Part shown: in pieces, positions 1-6,676 of the stretch
Numbering within the stretch: position 1 is the first letter of the stretch
Layout: each line of letters begins with the position of its first letter
Source of the DNA: Pseudomonadota bacterium
Lineage (GTDB): Bacteria > Pseudomonadota > Gammaproteobacteria > Burkholderiales > Burkholderiaceae_C
Length of the DNA: 36,147 bases
Reading direction: 5' to 3'
Assembly (NCBI GenBank): GCA_020161775.1
Contig: JAIUOW010000026.1
Location: forward strand, 1-36,147
The notes under the pieces: model-generated
What the model saw: the letters and a program-made list of their open reading frames with translations, nothing else
What the model was told of the DNA's origin: nothing
The model's database searches: none
Position numbers and translations under genes: made by a program

Positions 1-16
1 CTGGACCGCTCGAATC

Positions 17-229
17 CTATCTTCGTATGAATACATGAACTACCTTCCAGGTAGTCCAAGATTTCATCCGCACCCCCCACAGGTCAGAGCCGATGCGGTG
101 AATAGGATCGGCCATCGCGCGCAGCGAGACAGCCGCATGTTCACATACCTGGAACAGGCATTCCATATCGACATCTTCCTTCCCCCTTGCCGTGCGCACC
201 CCCGGCACCAACCGGGAAACATCAGACAT
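17..229 (-). CDS. small hypothetical protein (70 aa), doubtful
   Basis: This is a complete short reading frame in the minus direction. The amino-terminal half (DVDMECLFQVCEHAAVSL) looks protein-like, with an acidic start and an amphipathic stretch, but I recognise no family. No convincing Shine-Dalgarno sequence lies before the ATG. A perfect inverted repeat at 241-258 sits just upstream of the start, where an operator could lie. It has the same orientation as the phosphatase gene that ends at 450 and is about 220 bases beyond it, so it could be the distal end of that operon or an unrelated gene. It may be spurious. Confidence 0.25.
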   Translation of the reverse strand: MSDVSRLVPGVRTARGKEDVDMECLFQVCEHAAVSLRAMADPIHRIGSDLWGVRMKSWTTWKVVHVFIRR

Positions 230-449
230 TCCGAGTTACTTTTCAGTGGTAACTGAAATTAGTCGCTACCTATTTGTGGAGGTTGCAGGCATTTCGACGC
301 AGGGGCAAACCCTGGCGAGCGACGCCAACTCAGTCAGTGGAGGCTTAACAGCGGAAGGTAGTAAGTGGAGTGCAGTGCGACAGCAATGAACGACAGCAAA
401 GCCATGTACATCCCGCTCGCGAAAAACGCCGACGAGAGAGAGGACCGCC
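230..449. other. intergenic stretch with one palindrome
   Basis: I see no convincing gene here. A perfect inverted repeat, TTTCAGT GGTA ACTGAAA, covers 241-258 and could be an operator or a small hairpin. A 35-codon plus-strand frame (386-493) runs against the 3' end of the phosphatase gene and has no ribosome binding site, so I do not call it. No clear terminator for the minus-strand operon is visible. Confidence 0.4.
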
Positions 450-1445
450 TCAAGACTTCTTTTTCCTGCCCGCTACCTGAGCCGGTCGCTTAGTCGCCGG
501 CGGCTTCTTCGCCGCCTTCGGCTTGGTACCCACCGCTGCTCTCGTCGCACTGCCGCCTCCGCGCGGCTTTCTCGGCGTCTTTTTTATAGACTCGACGACA
601 GCTTGCGCTTCCAGACCGGTGACGTCGGTGGCCGGCTCCGCAGGACCCGCTCCCTCTACCCTCTCCTGGTGCGGCACCTCGGAATCCGGAATGTTGGCCT
701 CAGGATGCGACAGCACTTCGCGTTGCGGCATTCGCGCCACCACCATGGACGCGTCGTCGTATAGCAATCCGGCTTGCCCGTAGGACTCCAAAACTTCTTG
801 AAGCCGCGGCGAGGCGTATGCATCCGCCTGGAACAGGTGCGCACACAGGGTAGGGCGGTCCAGCACCTCCAGATCCCGGACCATCACCTCGCGCTCAGGC
901 ACGCCATCAGTGCACAACACCAGAACTTCATTCGGCCCGAATTCGGCTGCCCCGAAGAACACGTCGCCGGAAATTTCCCGTCCATCCAGCCAGAGCGCCG
1001 CGTACACCCGCCGGCCTTCTGCGGGATAAGGAGAACCATGGACGGTGTACCGCTGGTAGCGGTATTTCTCGGAACGGGACTGCACGATGCGCCAGATTGG
1101 CGAGTCTCCGATGGCAAAGAAATCCAGGCGCAACGCTGATGTTCCACCAGCATCGACTTCGCTCAGGATGCCGCAGGTCAATGTCGTTCCGCTCAGTTCC
1201 CTTGGCTGGTCGCGCGTGGCCAATGCCTCAGAGAGCCTAGTGTGGATATCCCGTATCCCCGAAGGTTCAGGCATGCTGCGCAGGAATTCAGCCACCCAGA
1301 GAGACGCCGCCTTCCCATTCTGCATCGAAATCCCATCCGCAACGGCGATCAAAAGCCGTCCCGCATCGCCACTCAGCCGCCGGACCACTAGGGAGTCCTC
1401 GCCCTTGCCCGGGACGCTGGTCTGTGCGCTCGCAATGTCAATCAT
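450..1445 (-). CDS. PP2C-family protein phosphatase with basic C-terminal tail
   Basis: This 331-residue protein is probably a metal-dependent Ser/Thr phosphatase that reverses the action of the kinases encoded next to it. PP2C landmarks appear in order: GKGEDSL near the N-terminus (acidic metal ligand), AVADGIS (the DG metal-binding motif), FFAIGDSPIW, VLCTDGVPE and a final DDASMVV. The catalytic part ends near residue 245. After it comes a low-complexity tail of about 50 residues rich in Lys, Arg, Pro and Ala, which resembles nucleic-acid-binding tails. The start overlaps the stop of the upstream kinase gene by four bases (ATGA), so translation is probably coupled. The family call is firm; the substrate is unknown. 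Last recognised gene of the minus-strand operon. Confidence 0.85.
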   Translation of the reverse strand: MIDIASAQTSVPGKGEDSLVVRRLSGDAGRLLIAVADGISMQNGKAASLWVAEFLRSMPEPSGIRDIHTRLSEALATRDQPRELSGTTLTCGILSEVDAGGTSALRLDFFAIGDSPIWRIVQSRSEKYRYQRYTVHGSPYPAEGRRVYAALWLDGREISGDVFFGAAEFGPNEVLVLCTDGVPEREVMVRDLEVLDRPTLCAHLFQADAYASPRLQEVLESYGQAGLLYDDASMVVARMPQREVLSHPEANIPDSEVPHQERVEGAGPAEPATDVTGLEAQAVVESIKKTPRKPRGGGSATRAAVGTKPKAAKKPPATKRPAQVAGRKKKS

Positions 1446-2953
1446 GCGCCGCTCCGAATCTGACGGAGAAACTCGTCGTACATGGACCGGTACTTCGACG
1501 GACCAACTCTCTCACCCGAGAGGCGCCTCGGATCAAAGTAGGCATCCTGCGCCAGGCTCGAAAAGTAGGCGAGGCATGCGGGATGCCCGCGCTCAAGCCA
1601 GAAGTCCGCATCGACCGGTTTAATGCCGGCGCCGTACAAGTTCCATTGGCGGCGAATTTCTTCCGTGCTGGCGTCCACCCATTTCGGTACATCGATCGGC
1701 GCGGCGGCCGCGCATGCTTTCTCCACCTCCCCATACCCCGCGGCGAGGGAAGCACGCACATCGCCAGGCAGCCAGCTGAGAATGTTGAACTCGCCCCAAG
1801 TCAGAATGCGAATGATCGTGTCCAACGCTACCCATCGCTCGGCGAAGAGGTAGTTGCCATCCTTCGGCCCGCACTTCAGGCCAGCCTGCGGATACCACGG
1901 CGGGCGTCGGACGACACCCTTCTTTCCAAGCGTCATCGGCGCCACCCGCCATGTGTCGGTCCCGGCTCGGGCACCACCCAGCGTGTCCGCATCTTGCTCC
2001 ACGCCGCAGCCATCCAGGTCGATCAGCACGAGCCGCCCCGCCTTTTTGTCCACGCGGATGTTGTCGACAGTGCAGTCCAAGTGGACAAGCCGTCCCCTAC
2101 GCAACGTGCGCATCCTGGTCAGGAAGTCACGTGCCACGGCAAGTCGGTCCTCGAAGTCGAACACATTGCGGTCATCCTTGAAGTGCTGTCTCAGGTCCTT
2201 GCCTTCCGCTTGCCGCTGGAGGAACCACACGGCATCCACATTGTTCTCCTGGTTGTATTCATAGGAGTAGTGCGAGCTCAGCGAGTTGTCGATGAACTCA
2301 TCGACGAACTTGCGAATCTGTCCCTTGATCGTCTCCGAATCCGCGGAGAAGAACTGCGTCTTCGCACGCTTGAGGGATTCCAGCGCTACGCGGACATGAT
2401 CCTGGTAAATCCGGGCTCGCGCCGCCGAGATGGCCGCCGGCTTTCCATCGACGCGCATGTCATTGCGTTTGGCGATAAGGCCCAGATCGCCCACGACCTC
2501 GTAGACCGAGCCGAACCCTCCGCGGCCGAGCTCCCGCGCCATGTCGACCACAACATTGATATGGGACTCGCGGCTCTCGAAGCTCTTCATCTTGATTGAG
2601 CGCGGCTCGAGCGCTTCTGCGGACGGCGCCTGCAGAGGCTCCTGCTTTACAACGGATGACGCCGGGTCGGCGTTCGATACCGCAGTCTTCCTGACCCGCA
2701 CGACCACTTTGCGCACTGCCCCCACTATTCCCGCGGAGGGTGCCAGCGGCGTCGTCGGGGTGGCCCCCGCCGGCGGGGCTTGCTTCCTGGATTCAAAGAA
2801 GATCTGCAGGCGCAACTGCTGCGCGGGAGTCACAGAGTTGGCCGTCTTCATCGGCAGGCCGATTTGGTGGCAGGCAGCAAACAGCGCGTCCAAAGGCTCA
2901 CCGATGGACTGCGCGAATTCGGCAAGACTCATCGCTTCGGCAGCCGGTTTCAT
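1442..2953 (-). CDS. protein-kinase-like protein with N-terminal IF2_N-like module
   Basis: A 503-residue cytoplasmic protein. Residues 8-55 (AEFAQSIGEPLDALFAAC and following, with IGLPMKT) resemble the IF2_N module found at the N-terminus of translation initiation factor IF2. A Pro/Ala-rich linker follows to about residue 130. The kinase-like domain has a clear glycine loop (GRGGFGSV, 143-150), a candidate ATP lysine at 162, a catalytic loop HLDCTVDN (291-298) and a DLD in place of DFG (312-314). The HRD arginine is Leu and the usual catalytic-loop Lys is Thr, so activity may be low or atypical. The ATG overlaps the upstream stop by four bases and the stop overlaps the PP2C start in the same way, so kinase and phosphatase should be made together. 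Kinase fold: fairly sure. IF2_N: by eye only. Confidence 0.8.
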   Translation of the reverse strand: MKPAAEAMSLAEFAQSIGEPLDALFAACHQIGLPMKTANSVTPAQQLRLQIFFESRKQAPPAGATPTTPLAPSAGIVGAVRKVVVRVRKTAVSNADPASSVVKQEPLQAPSAEALEPRSIKMKSFESRESHINVVVDMARELGRGGFGSVYEVVGDLGLIAKRNDMRVDGKPAAISAARARIYQDHVRVALESLKRAKTQFFSADSETIKGQIRKFVDEFIDNSLSSHYSYEYNQENNVDAVWFLQRQAEGKDLRQHFKDDRNVFDFEDRLAVARDFLTRMRTLRRGRLVHLDCTVDNIRVDKKAGRLVLIDLDGCGVEQDADTLGGARAGTDTWRVAPMTLGKKGVVRRPPWYPQAGLKCGPKDGNYLFAERWVALDTIIRILTWGEFNILSWLPGDVRASLAAGYGEVEKACAAAAPIDVPKWVDASTEEIRRQWNLYGAGIKPVDADFWLERGHPACLAYFSSLAQDAYFDPRRLSGERVGPSKYRSMYDEFLRQIRSGA

Positions 2954-5256
2954 GTTGAGCCTGACATCATGTCGACAAACGACCGGATCACGGTGCCGAA
3001 ATTTGGCTTGCGCTCATCGACTTTCAGCAGAAGACAACCGTTCTCAAGGTATTTAGCGACCCCCATTTTCGCGGCGTTGTCCAGCTGATCGGTTGTGCAA
3101 GGCGAAGCAATCTTCGACAGGAGATTCATGTTGAGGTCACTGCCAATCCCGACGCAACCGACAGCGATCTTGCCGTCGATGAGCTTCTCGGATCCCGTGT
3201 CGATGTCTTCAATCTCCTCAATCACGTTAAGGTCACCCTCCGGACGTCCGTCGGGCCTGCGAATGTTGTGATTCCCGTCAGTCACCAGGACGATCATCGC
3301 GCGCCAACTGTCCGCGAGGTCATTGGCGAGATCGCTGTCGAAAATGATGTCGTGGATCAGCTCCCTAGAGCGCTGGATGGCAAGCCGGAGATTGGTCAGG
3401 CCAGGCTCGACATCCTGCAGGTAGTCGAAGGTTGCCGCATAGCGGCTCCACGCGTCGGCGCTTGCAAACTTCGCGCCGTCCGATCCAGGGCAGGTCATCA
3501 ACTTGACGTCGTCGGAAAAGCGCAGGATGGCAACGTAGATCAAGTCGCCGACATTCGAGGCGCGCAAGCGGCTGAACGCGGACTTCATCACCTCGTTAAG
3601 GTGATCTGCCTTCGACCTTCCGTCCCAGGTGTCGGGTGAACGCATGCTGCCGGAGGCATCTAGCGCGAAGACGATGAGGGCCGCTTCAGGTACCCCGGTC
3701 TGCCCATGTTCCTCAACGTAGATTTTCCGGTCCAGTACGACGCTGCTGGGCGCCAGCGCGCCGAATTCCATGCCACCGAACGTGAAGGCGCCCGACGCGT
3801 CCAACGAGGTCACGAACTGCCCCTTGTTGTCGCGCAGGCCGACCAGGATCGGGCCACGCGCCTGCCGGACACTCGCACGGTGGATCACCTTAGGCTTTCG
3901 CTCCCAGGAATCAATCTTGTCCGTGGTGTTGATCAGCGCCGCACCGGTCCTCGCGCAAAACTCCTCGATCGGCACATCGGCTCTCGACGCGAAGCTGGGC
4001 TTGATCCCTTCCGATTCCAGGGCACCTTGCAGCGCATGCCATTCGGCGAGCCGGTCGTGGTCACGCATGCGGTGCACGGTGCTGTTATCGAAATACAGCT
4101 GAAGCTCATCGCCGCGCTGGCGCAGGCCCGCGATCAGCCTCGCGAACAGGCGGACGGATGGCGCCCCATCCAGACGCAAACCGAGCAGCACGTTGCTGCC
4201 GTCGATGGCGTATTTCATCTTGGGTCCTCCAGAAATTCTCTGTTTGTGGGTGGCAACCGTCACACGCGCAGCCGACTGGCGCGGCGCTTCCGGCGAGGCA
4301 ATTTGAAAGGGGAACACGAGCGCGGCGGCAGGTGGGTCGGATTTGCCGGCCGGCATGTCCGTTCGTAACGGCGTTTCCGACCTGCTCTCGGCCTTGAGCG
4401 CCGCCAGAAAATCATGGGCCTTGCGCAAATCGGCATCCGTGTCGGCCGGCGTGACCTGCAGCTCGGACCTGAACCTGGCGAGTTGCGACTCGACCATGTA
4501 GGCCAAGCCATGAATGTCCACGCCGCCGTCGATCCCGTTCATCAACTCCAGCCAGGCCGGCCGGCCGCGCCGGCTTGGCTCGCTGGCCAGGTAGAGGCGC
4601 TGCGCCTCCGCAAGGGCGTCGCGGTAGGAGCGGGAAATGCTGGGGCCGGCTGGGCGTACTACGATGGCCCCCTGCTCCACGTAGCAGCTGCGGGGAACGA
4701 TGCCTTGCACCGGCGGCAACGCTAGCCCAAAGTCGATCAACGTCAAGCGTGAGAGGTCCATGCAACCCGTGATGCTCCCCTCTCGATCGACGGCGACGTC
4801 CTTGGCGGGAATGCAGATGTTGTCTGCCTTGATGTCGCAATGGACGAAACCAGCAGCGTGCAACTTGCGCAGCGCGGCCAGCACGCCTTGCCAGACGGCA
4901 ACAAGGTTCGGAAGCGAAGCCAACGGGTTGACCACTGCCTGCCGCATTAGGACAGCCCAGTCTTCCAAGTCCAGGCCGCAATCGCGCATCACGATTTCCG
5001 TACCGGCCAGCGGCGTCGCTAAGTCGTAACGCACGAGGTGCCGGAACCGTTCCGGAAGCAGGGGATGACTGAGAATGCCGAATTCAAGCGCCTGCAAGGG
5101 CCGCAAAGAGCCTGTGTAGGTCTTCACGATCCGCGTCTTGCCGGATTCGCGCCGCCACTGGACTCGCACCTCCTGCTGATGGCGAAGTTGCGTCAACGCG
5201 TCCAAAACGCCCGCGTCGTGACTGAATTTCGCCAATGCCCTCTCAAGCGCGTTCAT
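2950..5256 (-). CDS. kinase - NYN/PIN-like nuclease - vWA domain fusion protein
   Basis: This 768-residue protein joins three modules. Residues 1 to about 300 are a Hanks-type kinase with catalytic loop HCDIKADN (139-146) and DFG (175-177); K45 is a candidate ATP lysine, and a classic glycine loop is not obvious. After a linker, residues 347 to about 450 begin MKYAIDGSNVLLG, then LYFDNS, IEEF and TTDKID, which fits the acidic pattern of NYN/Zc3h12a-type PIN nucleases. A vWA domain follows with MIDAS motif DASGS at 533-537 and VTDGNHN further on. I chose the start at 5256 because its ATG overlaps the TGA of the preceding small gene. An upstream in-frame start at 5361 would add 35 low-complexity residues. 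An internal start at 4218 could also give a NYN-vWA protein. vWA plus kinase plus PP2C recalls the TerY-P triad. Confidence 0.82.
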   Translation of the reverse strand: MNALERALAKFSHDAGVLDALTQLRHQQEVRVQWRRESGKTRIVKTYTGSLRPLQALEFGILSHPLLPERFRHLVRYDLATPLAGTEIVMRDCGLDLEDWAVLMRQAVVNPLASLPNLVAVWQGVLAALRKLHAAGFVHCDIKADNICIPAKDVAVDREGSITGCMDLSRLTLIDFGLALPPVQGIVPRSCYVEQGAIVVRPAGPSISRSYRDALAEAQRLYLASEPSRRGRPAWLELMNGIDGGVDIHGLAYMVESQLARFRSELQVTPADTDADLRKAHDFLAALKAESRSETPLRTDMPAGKSDPPAAALVFPFQIASPEAPRQSAARVTVATHKQRISGGPKMKYAIDGSNVLLGLRLDGAPSVRLFARLIAGLRQRGDELQLYFDNSTVHRMRDHDRLAEWHALQGALESEGIKPSFASRADVPIEEFCARTGAALINTTDKIDSWERKPKVIHRASVRQARGPILVGLRDNKGQFVTSLDASGAFTFGGMEFGALAPSSVVLDRKIYVEEHGQTGVPEAALIVFALDASGSMRSPDTWDGRSKADHLNEVMKSAFSRLRASNVGDLIYVAILRFSDDVKLMTCPGSDGAKFASADAWSRYAATFDYLQDVEPGLTNLRLAIQRSRELIHDIIFDSDLANDLADSWRAMIVLVTDGNHNIRRPDGRPEGDLNVIEEIEDIDTGSEKLIDGKIAVGCVGIGSDLNMNLLSKIASPCTTDQLDNAAKMGVAKYLENGCLLLKVDERKPNFGTVIRSFVDMMSGST
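4216..4230 (-). promoter_or_regulatory. internal Shine-Dalgarno and ATG inside the kinase-NYN-vWA gene
   Basis: On the minus strand GGAGG (4226-4230) lies seven bases before an in-frame ATG (4218-4216). This is a better ribosome binding site than the one at the gene's own start. The ATG is the first codon of the NYN domain (MKYAIDGSN), so a separate NYN-vWA polypeptide of 422 residues could be made from the same gene. Seen directly in the sequence; use in the cell is inferred. Confidence 0.5.
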
Positions 5257-5474
5257 CGGATTCCGCCAAGGTCGAAAAAGACCGCTCGGGCCCCAGGACG
5301 GCGAGCTCGCGCGCCCGGCGCCCGCAAGCAGTGGTGCGCGCCGTTGTCCTGCATCTTGCACATCTGGCGGAGCGCGTCAATGGGGCCGGCCCGGTTCCAG
5401 GCGGACGGCGCGCTGCAGCTCCTCACCTTGAAGGAGCCGGGCGGCGCGCGAAGGGCAGCGGCAGGGTCGCGCAT
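5253..5474 (-). CDS. small coupled hypothetical protein (73 aa)
   Basis: A 73-codon frame that exactly bridges two larger genes. Its ATG shares one base with the stop of the sigma-like gene (TGATG) and its TGA overlaps the ATG of the kinase-NYN-vWA gene (ATGA). This chain is typical of translational coupling and is the main evidence that the frame is real. The product starts MRDPAAALRAPPGSFKVRS, contains three cysteines, and has an Arg/Ala-rich C-terminal third. No domain is recognised. Composition is biased, as expected for high-GC DNA, so a non-functional spacer frame cannot be excluded. Confidence 0.45.
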   Translation of the reverse strand: MRDPAAALRAPPGSFKVRSCSAPSAWNRAGPIDALRQMCKMQDNGAHHCLRAPGARARRPGARAVFFDLGGIR

Positions 5475-6421
5475 CAGTCGGCCAGATGCCAAGCGACCCA
5501 CGTGTGGACGAGGCTGCGGAAATCGCTTTTCCCATCCGGACCTGTGAGGTGGCGGACCAGGCCTTCCCGCAGTTCCTTGTCCGTCCTGTCCGTCCCACGC
5601 TGGCGGTTCGGAATCATCAGGTCAAGGTTGGCCCGGAAGTCCGGATGCGCCAGCATATACCCGTAGGCTTCCGCGACGTAGCGCTGCAAGGTCACCTTGG
5701 CAATTCCCATCTGCTGCGCGAGCGCGGCCTCAGGCAGATCGAACAGATGGTGATCGCCGTTCAGTGCGAGCCATTTGATCCAGATGCGCTTGTGGTCCAT
5801 GCCCATTACCACCGTCGACACTTTCCCGCTGCCTGCGGGTAGGTTGAGCGTGCTGTCCGGCATGTCATCTGCGATGCGCGCCAGCCAAGGCTTCAAGGCG
5901 GCGACCCGCAGGCGTGACTCCCGCAGCGGCGTTTCAGAGCTGCTCAATTGAACGGGCCAGACGCGCGGGCTGAAATCATCCGCGTCCGCGTCGGCTTCGT
6001 CGAATTCGGTGAGCGACACGTCGTTCGGATCACCCGGCTTCCTCAGGACGTCGAGCACCGCGTATTTGCTCGACTGCCAGGCCCACGAGTACACGCTCTT
6101 GCCGCCACCTTCGCGGTAACCGTACAGGAATTCGCGATCCGCAAACTCCTGCGCCAGCAGCCTGTCCCACGTCCGGTCGGCGATGTCTTTCGCCAAAGCC
6201 GCGAGCTTGGGCTGCCGGAAGACATGGCCCGCGGTCGCGTACCACACGCACAGGTCGAGGAACAGCGCGAAGCGTTCCCGGGCGGCGGAACCGCTCGCGG
6301 CCGGCGTGGTCTGTCGCGCGCGCACGACGGCGCGATACCGCAAAAGTTCGGCCAGCAATTCCTCGTTCGACGGACGGCGCCGCCGTATCAATTGCTCAAC
6401 GAAATCCCTGTCTTCATCCAT
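5474..6421 (-). CDS. sigma-factor-like / HTH regulatory protein
   Basis: A 315-residue protein, probably a DNA-binding regulator. The N-terminal half contains WDRLLAQEFADREFLYGY and SVYSWAWQSSKYAVLDVL, which recall the amphipathic helices of sigma-70 region 2. The segment LPEAALAQQMGIAKVTLQRY near residue 250 reads as a helix-turn-helix like region 4. The middle contains an acidic linker (DEADADADD). I chose the ATG at 6421, preceded by GGAG at a good distance, over an upstream start that adds 48 unlikely residues. It is divergent from the SEDS/PBP operon and first or second in its own, so it may control both. The sigma assignment is by pattern only; a plain HTH protein is the alternative. 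Confidence 0.55.
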   Translation of the reverse strand: MDEDRDFVEQLIRRRRPSNEELLAELLRYRAVVRARQTTPAASGSAARERFALFLDLCVWYATAGHVFRQPKLAALAKDIADRTWDRLLAQEFADREFLYGYREGGGKSVYSWAWQSSKYAVLDVLRKPGDPNDVSLTEFDEADADADDFSPRVWPVQLSSSETPLRESRLRVAALKPWLARIADDMPDSTLNLPAGSGKVSTVVMGMDHKRIWIKWLALNGDHHLFDLPEAALAQQMGIAKVTLQRYVAEAYGYMLAHPDFRANLDLMIPNRQRGTDRTDKELREGLVRHLTGPDGKSDFRSLVHTWVAWHLAD

Positions 6422-6665
6422 AGTGGCTCCAAGCGGTGCTGGGTTCAAACATCCTCTTCTCCGACAGATACGTGAACGCGTCAAGTCCTGGCCCATCGCC
6501 GGGCGGCGGACTGCATGTTGCACGCAACCCGACCACGTACCAGTCGTACTCAGCAGCGCCGCCAAGCAAGGTCAGGGACAACGCCCGGACTCTCAAGACG
6601 CGGGGAGTGAGTGCACGCTCATGGGCCAGAAATGCATGAGCACACCGTAAATCTCGCCAGGACAA
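6414..6665 (-). CDS. possible small protein (83 aa or shorter) ahead of the sigma-like gene
   Basis: The frame stops inside the first codons of the sigma-like gene (eight-base overlap), matching the coupled layout of the rest of this operon. The C-terminal two thirds (LSLTLLGGAAEYDWYVVGL, then a PPPGDGPG turn) look protein-like. The start is uncertain: only TTG or GTG codons are available, and the frame fills most of the divergent intergenic region (6422-6676), where promoters for both operons must lie. It could therefore be chance. Confidence 0.3.
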   Translation of the reverse strand: MSWRDLRCAHAFLAHERALTPRVLRVRALSLTLLGGAAEYDWYVVGLRATCSPPPGDGPGLDAFTYLSEKRMFEPSTAWSHYG

Positions 6666-6676
6666 CGAGGCGATCC

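Noticed and set aside
1424-2599. Long plus-strand frame (391 codons) opposite the IF2_N-kinase gene
   Set aside because: It is antisense to a gene with clear kinase motifs and coupled ends; its product is Arg/His-rich as typical for shadow frames in GC-rich DNA.
5257-5361. Longer N-terminus of the kinase-NYN-vWA protein from 5361
   Set aside because: The extra 35 residues are low complexity and the ATG at 5256 overlaps the stop of the coupled 73-codon frame.
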